The notes: generated by a model from the letters alone, not told the origin. 18,949 bases of DNA from an uncultured Streptococcus sp. (GCF_959025735.1 NZ_CAUFJQ010000028.1:1-18949), one strand, 5' to 3'. Positions 6,197 through 13,105 are shown, numbered from the stretch's first letter. Translations and numbers: made by a program.

Positions 6197-7436
6197 TGTC
6201 AAAGCCGTAGAGTGTCGCAAGATAATCTTCTGGTTTTTCTGCTCGACGAATCAAACGGGCATGCCCATCTTCTTGAAGCAAAACTTCTGCCGAACGCAAC
6301 TTGGCATTGTACTGGTACCCCATTGAAAAGCCATGGGCTCCAGTGTCATGGATCACGAGCAAATCTCCAATCTCCGTCACGGGTAGTTCTCGTTGTTTGG
6401 CAAATTTATCGTTATTTTCACAGAGACTTCCCACGACATCAACCACTTCAGTTGGTCCATCTGGACGATCCATATTGGTAATATGGTGATAAGCACCGTA
6501 CATAGCCGGTCTAAGAAGGTTCACAGCTGAAGCATCAACCCCGACATAAGTCCGGTAAGTTTTCTTTTTATGCGTCACTCTGGTTACCAAGAGACCGTGT
6601 GAAGCCAGCATAAAGCGACCAAGCTCCGTATAGATTTTCACATGACCAAGTCCTGCCGGTTTGAGAATCGCATCAAAGACGCGATGTACGCCCTCCCCAA
6701 TAATGGCAATATCATTTGGCTCTTGCTCTGGTTTGTAATTGACCCCAACCCCACCAGAAAGATTGATGAAGCCCAAGTGAACACCAGTTTTCTCGACGAC
6801 TTCCACTGCCAATTCAAAAAGTTGACGCGCTAGCTCTGGATAGTAATCGTTGGATACAGTATTAGAAGCTAATAAAGCGTGAATGCCAAACTCTTCCACA
6901 CCTAGTTCTTTCAACTCGATAAAGGCTTGGATCAATTGCTCCTTGGTCATTCCAAACTTGGCTTCTTCCGGATTGTCCATAATATCGGTTCCCAGTTCAA
7001 AAACTCCACCAGGATTATAGCGGCAAGAAATGACCTTGGGAATGCTAGTCACAGACTTCAAGAAAGCAATGTCTTCATAGGCATCCAGATTGATCGTTGC
7101 CCCTAATTCTCTAGCATAGACAAATTCATCAGCTGGCGTGTTGTTAGAAGAAAACATGATCTCTTTTCCACTAAAGCCCAGTTTATCTGCCATTAATAAT
7201 TCCACGTAGCTGGCAGTGTCAACCCCACAGCCCTCTTCTTGCAAAATTTTTAGGATCGATGGGTTAGGAGTCGCCTTGATGGCAAAGTATTCTTTAAATC
7301 CTTCATTCCAAGCAAAAGCCTGATGGAGGGCACGAGCCGTTTCACGAATTCCTGCTTCATCATAGAGATGGAAAGGGGTAGGAAATTCTTGGGTCAGGCT
7401 TTCTAATTGTTCACGGGTTACAAAAGGTGTTTTCAT
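6186..7436 (-). CDS. lysA: Diaminopimelate decarboxylase
   Basis: PLP enzyme that decarboxylates meso-diaminopimelate to L-lysine, the last step of lysine synthesis. In streptococci L-Lys also serves as the third residue of the peptidoglycan stem. The 416 aa protein is a fold-type III decarboxylase. The Schiff-base lysine is K54 in YFAIKATPNPS. INLSGGVGVNYKPEQE is the phosphate-binding glycine loop. GSLCENNDKFA carries the catalytic Cys, and IHDTGAHGFSMGYQYN replaces the usual GAY block. HALLASNTVSN stands where many LysA have HIGSQ, marking a divergent Gram-positive branch. The start codon has only a weak SD. Transcription probably begins from the extended -10 at 7468-7476. Confidence 0.93.
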   Translation of the reverse strand: MKTPFVTREQLESLTQEFPTPFHLYDEAGIRETARALHQAFAWNEGFKEYFAIKATPNPSILKILQEEGCGVDTASYVELLMADKLGFSGKEIMFSSNNTPADEFVYARELGATINLDAYEDIAFLKSVTSIPKVISCRYNPGGVFELGTDIMDNPEEAKFGMTKEQLIQAFIELKELGVEEFGIHALLASNTVSNDYYPELARQLFELAVEVVEKTGVHLGFINLSGGVGVNYKPEQEPNDIAIIGEGVHRVFDAILKPAGLGHVKIYTELGRFMLASHGLLVTRVTHKKKTYRTYVGVDASAVNLLRPAMYGAYHHITNMDRPDGPTEVVDVVGSLCENNDKFAKQRELPVTEIGDLLVIHDTGAHGFSMGYQYNAKLRSAEVLLQEDGHARLIRRAEKPEDYLATLYGFDIEK

Positions 7437-7467
7437 AAGCGCTCATTTCTTTTCTTTAGTCACTATT

Positions 7468-7476
7468 AGTATAGCA
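7468..7476 (-). promoter_or_regulatory. Extended -10 promoter for lysA
   Basis: The minus strand reads TGCTATACT (7476-7468), a TGn extended -10 with a good hexamer, about 30 bases before the lysA ATG. The position expected for the -35 box is a run of T that is also the tail of the BI-1 gene terminator, so the -35 is poor and the TG extension probably carries the promoter. Confidence 0.65.
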
Positions 7477-7489
7477 CAAGTCGGAAGAC

Positions 7490-7516
7490 AAAAAAAGCCG
7501 AGGCAACTGCCCCAGC
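7490..7516 (-). terminator. Rho-independent terminator after the BI-1 gene
   Basis: Minus-strand GCTGGGGC (7516-7509) pairs with GCCTCGGC (7504-7497) in an 8 bp stem that includes G-U pairs, with a tight AGTT loop, followed by seven T (7496-7490). It starts 15 bases after the BI-1 stop codon. It insulates lysA from upstream transcription. Confidence 0.85.
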
Positions 7517-7531
7517 TCAATCTCTCTTTGA

Positions 7532-8218
7532 TTAGTCGTTTCTTCCGAAGATACGAAGAAGGCTGATAAAGAGGTTGATAAAGTCAAGATAAAGTTCCAA
7601 AGCCATCGCTACTGCCCAACCCGTAGCAGGTTGACCATTTGTTTGATCATAGACATAGCGAATCTTTTGGTTATCCCAAGCTGTCAATCCTGCAAAGAGG
7701 AAGACAGAGATAATACTCAAGATATAGTCCATTCCAGAACTTCTCAAGAACATATTCACAACAGAAGCGATGATCACACCGATCAAGACTCCCATCAAGG
7801 CACGTCCCATACCAGACAGGTCTTTTTTCACGACGCGTCCGATAGCTCCCATGACAATAAACATCAAGGCACTGACCAAGAAAGCCTTATAGACCGTCGC
7901 TTGCATGTAGCGAGCAACGATAAAGCTCAAGGTAAAGCCATTCAAAGATGAGTAGATCAAGAAGATCGGAAGAGCAGAAGGGCTATTTTTAACAGCCTTC
8001 CCACTGGCAACAAAGACCAAGATCAATTCTACAACGACTGCTGCGTAGTAAACCATTGGTGCTGTTGTATAGATTTGATAGAAAAAGTCTTTAAAAACCG
8101 TCATCATCAGGCCAGAGACAAGGGCTGAAATCCCTACACCGATCCCAACTAATGAGTAGATTTTGTTATAAAAAGCATTCAATCCACTTTGTTCTTGGAT
8201 TACTGAATCATTATACAT
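7532..8218 (-). CDS. Bax inhibitor-1 (YccA/YetJ-like) membrane protein
   Basis: Polytopic membrane protein of the BI-1 family, 228 aa, with about seven hydrophobic segments (near 22-42, 54-72, 82-102, 112-130, 140-157, 165-182, 200-222). The family hallmark aspartates appear in LTAWDNQKIR (D182) and ELYLDFINLF (D212). In the Bacillus homologue YetJ an Asp pair gates a pH-sensitive Ca2+ leak, and E. coli YccA modulates FtsH. Which role applies here is not visible. The ATG has AAAGGAA about ten bases upstream and lies 28 bases after the HD-protein stop. A strong terminator follows at 7490-7516. Confidence 0.92.
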   Translation of the reverse strand: MYNDSVIQEQSGLNAFYNKIYSLVGIGVGISALVSGLMMTVFKDFFYQIYTTAPMVYYAAVVVELILVFVASGKAVKNSPSALPIFLIYSSLNGFTLSFIVARYMQATVYKAFLVSALMFIVMGAIGRVVKKDLSGMGRALMGVLIGVIIASVVNMFLRSSGMDYILSIISVFLFAGLTAWDNQKIRYVYDQTNGQPATGWAVAMALELYLDFINLFISLLRIFGRND

Positions 8219-8246
8219 ATAAACAAGTTCCTTTCAAATTTGTTTA

Positions 8247-8738
8247 CTATGATTTTAACATTTTTCGATGAAAAAATCTCCTTTTGGCCATCTTTTTACG
8301 CCAAGGTTCTGAAGCTTCCTTAACAGCCCAGTATTTATCCACCATGGTCACCACGAAGGATTCTTTGTAGCGAGGCGGAGCAAGGGTAGCTCCCCACATG
8401 TGTTTAATGATGATATCTTCTTCCTTAGCATTAAGATCTGTAATCTTTCGCGCATTTCTCACGGCAATGCGTGGATGGATCCAGGCGTGACTCTTGGTAA
8501 ACTTGGTCTCGCGCCAATCATAGTAAAAGAGGTCATGCAAGAGGCCACCCCGAGCCGTACTTTTAGCATCCCAGCCAAATTTTTTAGCCAGTTTATAACT
8601 AGTATAGCTAACATGAATGGAATGCTCCAAACGATTGGAATGAATATGATGAGGGATGTCGGCTAATTTTTGAACCTTAGGGTGCTGGATCAGATGGCCC
8701 ACATAGGTCATGTATTCTTTGTCACGATGATATTGCAT
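8247..8738 (-). CDS. HD-domain hydrolase, function unknown
   Basis: A 163 aa single-domain protein of the HD metal-dependent phosphohydrolase superfamily. Likely metal ligands are H39 (RLEHS), H68-D69 (GLLHDLFYYDW), histidines in SHAWIHPRIA (H84/H88), and D134 (MVDKYWA). HSNRLEHSIHVSYTSY resembles the opening helix of small HD nucleotidases and phosphodiesterases. The C-terminus is strongly basic (WRKKMAKRRFFHRKMLKS), which might bind nucleic acid or membrane lipid. The substrate cannot be read from the sequence. AAAGGTGG lies seven bases before the ATG. It is 28 bases upstream of the BI-1 gene with no terminator between them, so the two are probably cotranscribed. Confidence 0.85.
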   Translation of the reverse strand: MQYHRDKEYMTYVGHLIQHPKVQKLADIPHHIHSNRLEHSIHVSYTSYKLAKKFGWDAKSTARGGLLHDLFYYDWRETKFTKSHAWIHPRIAVRNARKITDLNAKEEDIIIKHMWGATLAPPRYKESFVVTMVDKYWAVKEASEPWRKKMAKRRFFHRKMLKS

Positions 8739-8820
8739 AAGATAACCACCTTTCGTTGATAAGCTCTCCCAATAAGATCTCCATCAACTTCTTCTTACAG
8801 GTTAAGTATACTTCTTTTTC
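8739..8820 (-). promoter_or_regulatory. Leader of the HD-protein gene with a weak -10 and a small repeat
   Basis: Two copies of an 11-base unit differing at one base (8759-8769 and 8772-8782, period 13) are enclosed by GTTGAT/ATCAAC arms (8755-8760 and 8783-8788). A TATACT (minus, 8810-8805) could be a -10 box, but no good -35 lies upstream of it. I see no trmH terminator, so read-through from trmH is possible. Confidence 0.35.
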
Positions 8821-9567
8821 TCAAAATTTCCTTAAAGAAAACATCAAAATTCCTGCTGCCACTGCAACATTTAAACTCTCTGCCCGACCTGGCATGGGAA
8901 TATGAACCAGCTGGTCTGCTTGTGCCGCCATTTCCTGGCTGATGCCATTTCCTTCATTCCCCATAACCAGGATAAACTGATCGGTCTGAGAAAGCTGACG
9001 GTAGTCAATGGAAGCTTCTGAAAGCGTCGTTGCGAGAACTGCTAGATGAGAGTGCGCAGCTCGCTCCAATAGTTCTTCTCGATCCAGTTTCCAGATAGGA
9101 ATATGGAAATGACTGCCCTGCATGGATCGAAGGGTCTTGAGACTGTATAGATCAGCGGAGGCTTTCGAAAGCATGACGCCATCAAAACCTGCTGCATCTG
9201 CTGTTCGAATCATCGTCCCTACATTGCCAGGATCCTGTACATCCTCCAAATAGAGGAATCGCCCTTGTAGCTGATCCGGAAGCTCTGGCTGCTCTAGAAG
9301 AATCTCTGCGACAATCCCTTGAGGAGTCTTCGAATCTGCCAAGAGGCTTAAGATCTCCGGAGTCACGATAGTGACTTTTTGGATGTCCTCTACCCGGTCT
9401 AAATAGGCTTCTAAAACAAAGACCTGCCGAATCTTCGCATGATTTTCTACTGCCTCTTCAAACAGATGCCAGCCTTCAATGAGATAAGAATCTGTCCGGT
9501 ATTTTTTTTGATGTAATTTTTTTGCATTTTTGATTACATTATTGGATTTAGACGTTATAATATTCAT
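8821..9567 (-). CDS. TrmH/SpoU family RNA 2'-O-methyltransferase
   Basis: SPOUT-class methyltransferase using S-adenosylmethionine to methylate a ribose 2'-OH in rRNA or tRNA. From the chosen ATG it is 248 aa. An N-terminal L30e-like substrate-binding domain covers about residues 1-95 (NNVIKNAKKLHQKKYR, YLIEGWHLFEEAV). The three SpoU motifs follow: VQDPGNVGTMIRTADAAGF (about 110-128), LVMGNEGNGIS (about 200-210) and IPMPGRAESLNVAVAAGI (about 223-240), forming the trefoil knot. The exact RNA target is not known. An in-frame ATG at 9603 is rejected: its GAGG is only one base away, and the best -10 box lies downstream of it. From 9567 the message would be almost leaderless. Confidence 0.9.
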   Translation of the reverse strand: MNIITSKSNNVIKNAKKLHQKKYRTDSYLIEGWHLFEEAVENHAKIRQVFVLEAYLDRVEDIQKVTIVTPEILSLLADSKTPQGIVAEILLEQPELPDQLQGRFLYLEDVQDPGNVGTMIRTADAAGFDGVMLSKASADLYSLKTLRSMQGSHFHIPIWKLDREELLERAAHSHLAVLATTLSEASIDYRQLSQTDQFILVMGNEGNGISQEMAAQADQLVHIPMPGRAESLNVAVAAGILMFSLRKF

Positions 9568-9573
9568 AGAACT

Positions 9574-9582
9574 ATTATAGCA
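9574..9582 (-). promoter_or_regulatory. Extended -10 promoter just before the TrmH gene
   Basis: Minus strand TGCTATAAT (9582-9574) is a consensus extended -10. Only six bases (AGTTCT) separate it from the ATG at 9567, so initiation at the usual distance would fall on or next to the start codon. The -35 region is poor. A more distant alternative, TTGACT with TATGAT at 19-base spacing (within about 9594-9624), would give a short leader. The same stretch read on the plus strand (TATTAT, 9573-9578) may overlap the acylphosphatase promoter. Confidence 0.55.
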
Positions 9583-9640
9583 CAAAGAAAAAGAAGAAAT
9601 CATACCTCAGATAGATTTCTTCGAGTCAAGGAGGTCGCAC

Positions 9641-9919
9641 ATGCAAAAGGTAAAAATGATTGCCCAAGGACGGGTTCAAGGGGTTGGCTTTCGCTGGGGA
9701 GTCTACAGTCTTGCTTTAGAGATCGGTGGGATCACTGGCCGTGTCTGGAATAATGACGACGGAACAGTTGGCATTCTGGCACAGGCAGAGTCTAGTAGCC
9801 AAATGGCCAAATTCATCCAAGAAATTCGCAAAGGTCCTACGCCTTTTGCGCATGTGACTTATTTAGATGTTACGCTCGCAAACTTTGAAAACTATACAGA
9901 CTTCAAAATTGCAAATTAA
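9641..9919 (+). CDS. Acylphosphatase
   Basis: Small (92 aa) cytoplasmic enzyme hydrolysing acyl phosphates such as carbamoyl or 1,3-bisphosphoglyceroyl phosphate. The phosphate-binding loop GRVQGVGFRWGV (10-21) carries catalytic Arg18. The second signature, GRVWNNDDGTV (33-43), carries the catalytic Asn37. Length and both motifs are canonical. A near-consensus AAGGAGGT at 9628-9635 lies five bases before the ATG, giving strong initiation. It is transcribed divergently from the methyltransferase gene. No terminator separates it from yidC2, though yidC2 has its own promoter. Confidence 0.95.
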   Translation: MQKVKMIAQGRVQGVGFRWGVYSLALEIGGITGRVWNNDDGTVGILAQAESSSQMAKFIQEIRKGPTPFAHVTYLDVTLANFENYTDFKIAN

Positions 9920-9932
9920 GACTAGAGAACTA

Positions 9933-9961
9933 TTGTGTATTTTCAAAAAAAACAGTAGAAT
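9933..9961 (+). promoter_or_regulatory. Promoter for yidC2
   Basis: TTGTGT (9933-9938) and TAGAAT (9956-9961) are separated by 17 bases in an A-rich spacer, 14 bases after the acylphosphatase stop. The expected start near 9968 gives about a 29-base leader containing AGAAGGAA before the GTG at 9997. Confidence 0.6.
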
Positions 9962-9996
9962 AGAAAGGTAACATTAAAAAAAAGAAGGAACTATTT

Positions 9997-10914
9997 GTGA
10001 AAAAAAATAAACTTGCATTACTTGCATCGATGGGACTAGCTTCGCTTGTCTTCTTATCAGGATGCGTGAGTGTCGATCGGAAAACTGGAAATCCGACTGG
10101 ATTGATCTGGAATCTTCTTGGCCGTCCAATGGGCGAAGCCATCAAATTCTTTGCCAACAACCTTGGCTTAGGCTTTGGGATCGGGATTATTATCGTCACC
10201 TTGATCGTACGGTTAATCATCTTGCCACTTGGTTTGTACCAATCATGGAAGGCAACCTACCAATCTGAAAAGATGAACTACTTAAAACCTATCCTTGGGC
10301 CAATCCAAGAGCGCATGAAGAACGCTAGCACACAAGAAGAAAAGCTATTGGCGCAACAGGAATTAATGGCTGCTCAACGTGAAAATGGAGTTAGCATGTT
10401 TGGTGGAGTTGGGTGTTTGCCACTCTTGATCCAAATGCCATTCTTCTCAGCTCTCTTCTTTGCAGCTCAGCACACCAAAGGGGTAGCAGATAGTAGCTTC
10501 CTTGGCATTGCTCTCGGCAAACCAAGCTTGCTCTTGACAGCGATCGTAGCAGTTCTTTACTATATCCAAAGTATGCTTTCTCTTCATGGAATTGAAGATG
10601 AAACCCAAAAGGAAAGCATGCGCAAAGCATCACTGATGAGTCCGATTATGATCGGTGTCTTCTCATTGATCTCCTCAGCCGGAGTGACTCTTTACTGGGT
10701 AGTCGGTGGGGTGATCCAAATTATCCAACAATTTGTCATCAACTACTTGATTCGTCCAAATCTTCGCAAACGAGTCGCTGAGGAATACAAAAACAATCCT
10801 CCTAAAGCGACTAGTCACCGCGTGAAAAAAGATGTCACACCTACTGCAACGACACAAATCCAACACAAACCAAAAAACAACCGCAATGCAGGAAAACAAC
10901 GCAATAGAAAGTAG
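9997..10914 (+). CDS. yidC2: Membrane protein insertase YidC2 (OxaA family), lipoprotein type
   Basis: Sec-linked and independent insertase for membrane proteins, 305 aa. It starts with GTG; AGAAGGAA lies six bases before it. Residues 1-23 are a lipoprotein signal ending FLSGC, so Cys23 would be lipidated. The conserved 60 kDa-insertase domain runs from about residue 55 to 255, with a positively charged Arg72 in IVRLIILPLG (groove residue of the family). Hydrophobic segments lie near 57-80, 138-157, 178-195, 213-230 and 232-250. The last 45 residues are very basic (ending KNNRNAGKQRNRK), like the YidC2 tail that contacts ribosomes in S. mutans; this separates YidC2 from the short-tailed YidC1. 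A strong terminator follows. Confidence 0.93.
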   Translation: MKKNKLALLASMGLASLVFLSGCVSVDRKTGNPTGLIWNLLGRPMGEAIKFFANNLGLGFGIGIIIVTLIVRLIILPLGLYQSWKATYQSEKMNYLKPILGPIQERMKNASTQEEKLLAQQELMAAQRENGVSMFGGVGCLPLLIQMPFFSALFFAAQHTKGVADSSFLGIALGKPSLLLTAIVAVLYYIQSMLSLHGIEDETQKESMRKASLMSPIMIGVFSLISSAGVTLYWVVGGVIQIIQQFVINYLIRPNLRKRVAEEYKNNPPKATSHRVKKDVTPTATTQIQHKPKNNRNAGKQRNRK

Positions 10915-10944
10915 TACAAACTACTAATTCTAGCGGTATACAGT

Positions 10945-10977
10945 AGCACTTGAACCCAAGGTTCAAGTGCTTTTTTT
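10945..10977 (+). terminator. Rho-independent terminator of yidC2
   Basis: AGCACTTGAACC (10945-10956) pairs perfectly with GGTTCAAGTGCT (10960-10971) across a CAA loop, followed by a run of seven T. It lies 31 bases after the yidC2 stop. Confidence 0.93.
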
Positions 10978-11030
10978 GATATCGTTCAGTCAGCAAAGAA
11001 TTTTCACTCTCACAAAAAGATTAAGAGCAC

Positions 11031-11058
11031 AAAAAAACAAGCCCTCTTGGAGGGCTTG
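11031..11058 (-). terminator. Rho-independent terminator of greA
   Basis: On the minus strand CAAGCCCTC (11058-11050) pairs with GAGGGCTTG (11046-11038) across a CAA loop, followed by seven T (11037-11031). It begins 10 bases after the greA stop. With the yidC2 terminator it makes the 10915-11068 gap a convergent double barrier; I see no other feature in that gap. Confidence 0.93.
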
Positions 11059-11068
11059 CGTTTTATAG

Positions 11069-11551
11069 TTACGCTGTTTTTTCTACGTTCAAAATTTTCA
11101 CTTGGTAGCTTCCAGCTGGTGTCTCAACAGTGACAACATCACCTGTCTTCTTACCAATCAAAGCGTGACCGATTGGGCTTTCGTTAGAAATCTTTCCTGC
11201 AAAGGCATCTGCCCCTGCTGAACCAACGATGCTGTATACTTCTTCATCTGTTTCGCCAACTTCTTGAACTGTAACGGTTTTTCCGATCGCTACTTCGTCT
11301 ACTGCAACAGCGTCACTATCGACGATTTCTGCATAACGGATTTTTGTTTCCAAGCTAGAGATTTGACCTTCAACAAAAGCTTGTTCATCTTTTGCCGCTT
11401 CATACTCAGAGTTTTCTGAGAGGTCACCGTATGAACGAGCGATCTTGATCCGTTCTACGACTTCAGGTCGACGGACCAATTTCAATTCTTCTAATTCTAG
11501 TTCTAATTTTTCTTTTTCTGCTAGGGTCATTGGGTATGTTTTTTCTGCCAT
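11069..11551 (-). CDS. greA: Transcription elongation factor GreA
   Basis: Binds RNA polymerase through the secondary channel and stimulates cleavage of backtracked RNA. From the ATG at 11551 it is 160 aa, the usual length. The N-terminal coiled coil (about 1-75) contains the tip acidic residues D43 and E46 in YGDLSENSEYEAAKDEQAF. The C-terminal FKBP-like domain includes ESPIGHALIGKKTGDVV and ends in QVKILNV. A GTG in frame at 11599 would add 16 residues lying within the mltG/greA hairpin and is rejected. The SD (AAAGAGAAG) is modest. A hairpin separates it from mltG, so expression depends on read-through or a promoter inside mltG. Confidence 0.96.
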   Translation of the reverse strand: MAEKTYPMTLAEKEKLELELEELKLVRRPEVVERIKIARSYGDLSENSEYEAAKDEQAFVEGQISSLETKIRYAEIVDSDAVAVDEVAIGKTVTVQEVGETDEEVYSIVGSAGADAFAGKISNESPIGHALIGKKTGDVVTVETPAGSYQVKILNVEKTA

Positions 11552-11577
11552 TATACTTCTCTTTCTATTATTTGAAT

Positions 11578-11609
11578 GAAAAAGCTGTGGACGCGCCACA
11601 TGCTTTTTC
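11578..11609 (-). terminator. Hairpin at the mltG stop: attenuator or partial terminator before greA
   Basis: Minus strand GAAAAAGC-A-TGTGG pairs with CCACAGCTTTTTC over a CGCGT loop: 13 pairs with one bulged base. The left arm starts at the last base of the mltG stop codon, and the right arm ends in five T then C. The arrangement is nearly symmetrical, so it could act in either direction, but the U-tract is short. It sits 26 bases before the greA ATG. Confidence 0.6.
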
Positions 11610-11632
11610 TAGTTTGAACTTGCTTGTGTCAA
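11606..11632 (-). promoter_or_regulatory. Candidate greA promoter inside the end of mltG
   Basis: The last codons of mltG contain a perfect TTGACA (minus, 11632-11627). A weak TAGAAA (11611-11606) follows at 15 bases, shorter than ideal. A transcript from here would begin within the hairpin and carry only its right arm, so it would escape that structure. Weak -10 and spacing keep confidence low. Confidence 0.3.
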
Positions 11633-13105
11633 TTTACTATTGACGTGTTCTTCTACATTTTTATTGTGTTCTTCGTATGTCTTAGCGAAGAAGACTTCAC
11701 CATTTTCGACATTTGCGACAAAATACAAGTAGTCTGTCTTACTTGGGTTCACCGCCGCTTCGATCGCTGATACTCCAGGGTTATCCACTGGGCCAGGCAT
11801 CAAGCCGGTATTCTTATAAATATTATAAGGTGAATCCAGCTCTGTATTGATCGTTGCATCTTCTTTTAAGGTCGTCTTTTGACCAAGTTTCCCTTCGGCA
11901 TAAAGAATTGCAATATTACTTTGCAAAGGCATGTCTTGGTTCAAGCGGTTATAGAAGACACTCGCGATATCTTTGCGGTCCTGATCCGTCGCCCCTTCTT
12001 TTTCAACCAAGGAAGCAAGAGTCAATACTTCATTTACATTGATGTTCTTGCTCTCAAGTGTTTCATAGTATGGGCTTAAGTTTTGATCCATTGCCGCAAG
12101 CATCTGATCGATCATCTCTTTCACTGTGGTATCTTTCCCATAGTTATAAGTTGCTGGGAAGAGATAACCTTCTAAACGGTAGCGAACACCAGAATCCTTA
12201 CTTGGCAGATTCGCCAAGAGCTTAGGATATTTGGCCACCATCTTCTCAATAAAGGCATCGTCTTGGACAGCCTTCAAGAAATCTTCTTTCTTAAATGGAG
12301 TCTTGCCTGCCTTCTTAGTGGAGACATTGGTGGTGATAGCCGTCGCAATCTGATCGATCGTATAACCTTCTGGAATCGTGACCTTTCCAAGAACTGGAGC
12401 CTGAGGAGTTTTGGTTCCCTCTTCTTGCAGTTTTTGGATGATGGTTTCTAGATCCATGCTCTTTTGCAAATTGAAATAACCAGATTTGAAATTGCTATAG
12501 TTCTTGAACTTGGTATAGTAGTTAAAGAACTGACCATTTTTCACGAGTCCTTTTTTCTCAAGGATCGCGCCAATCTCACGATTACTTGAACCTGCTGGAA
12601 TCTCAACCGTTACGAATTCTGTTGCATTTTTATCCATCGGCTTGACAGCTGAATGGATATAGGTCACAGCAAAGATCCCTGTAGCTACGATCACAATCAG
12701 CAAAAGGCTGACTACTGTCCGCACAATTCGTTTAGCGATTTTATTTTGTTTCTTTTGTTTTTGTTGGCGCTGGTTACGAGAAGAGCGCGATAAGCTTTCC
12801 TCTACCGGTTCCTGACTTGGTTCTTTTTTAGCAGGCTTTGTAAGCTCACTCTTTTCTTCCACAGCAGGAGTCGCCTTTACCGGCTCCACTGGTTCTTCTT
12901 TGGGAGCCAACGCAGATTCTTCTACTTTTGGAGGTAGTGTTGCTTCTTCCTCCTCTTTCAGTGAAGAAGGGGTTTCAATACTTCGATCAGGTAGATCATA
13001 CTCTTTTTCGATTTTTAGAAGTTGCTCATTGGCCTCTTCTAAGTCTCTGAGGATCTGCTCTTTGAAGCTTAATAACTTCTCACTGTCTTGTGATTTATCA
13101 GTCAA
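11609..13105 (-). CDS. mltG: Endolytic murein transglycosylase MltG
   Basis: Membrane-anchored lytic transglycosylase (YceG family) that cuts new glycan strands; essential in pneumococcal peripheral wall growth. I choose the TTG start at 13105 (498 aa) because GGGAGGT lies 5-8 bases before it and homologues begin with an equivalent S/TDKS-FKEQILRDLE segment. An ATGATG pair 18-21 bases upstream has AAGGA only two bases away. The cytosolic N-terminal part (about 125 aa) is acidic, then proline-rich, then very basic. One membrane helix follows (TVVSLLLIVIVATGIFAVTY), then a LysM-like region and the YceG domain. The catalytic Glu lies in TLASLVEKEGA (about residue 368), with EGYLFPATY and GLMPGPVDNPG nearby. 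It is somewhat shorter than the pneumococcal protein, from the variable N-terminus. Confidence 0.94.
   Translation of the reverse strand: MTDKSQDSEKLLSFKEQILRDLEEANEQLLKIEKEYDLPDRSIETPSSLKEEEEATLPPKVEESALAPKEEPVEPVKATPAVEEKSELTKPAKKEPSQEPVEESLSRSSRNQRQQKQKKQNKIAKRIVRTVVSLLLIVIVATGIFAVTYIHSAVKPMDKNATEFVTVEIPAGSSNREIGAILEKKGLVKNGQFFNYYTKFKNYSNFKSGYFNLQKSMDLETIIQKLQEEGTKTPQAPVLGKVTIPEGYTIDQIATAITTNVSTKKAGKTPFKKEDFLKAVQDDAFIEKMVAKYPKLLANLPSKDSGVRYRLEGYLFPATYNYGKDTTVKEMIDQMLAAMDQNLSPYYETLESKNINVNEVLTLASLVEKEGATDQDRKDIASVFYNRLNQDMPLQSNIAILYAEGKLGQKTTLKEDATINTELDSPYNIYKNTGLMPGPVDNPGVSAIEAAVNPSKTDYLYFVANVENGEVFFAKTYEEHNKNVEEHVNSKLTQASSN

Noticed and set aside
7631..7951. Plus-strand frame of 106 codons rich in His, Asp and Gln
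   Set aside because: Composition is the mirror of hydrophobic codons of the BI-1 gene on the other strand; no independent support.
9568..9603. Upstream ATG for the TrmH-type gene adding 12 residues
   Set aside because: GAGG is only one base from this ATG and the best -10 box lies downstream of it; the N-terminal family sequence begins at the later ATG.
9930..10220. Minus-strand open frame opposite the start of yidC2
   Set aside because: Antisense to a lipoprotein signal and membrane segment; no domain and no RBS.
10978..11030. Possible small RNA between the two convergent terminators
   Set aside because: No promoter or conserved-looking structure seen in this 53-base gap.
11552..11599. GTG start extending greA by 16 residues
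   Set aside because: The extra residues would be encoded by the hairpin arm; GreA is normally about 160 aa, as obtained from the ATG at 11551.
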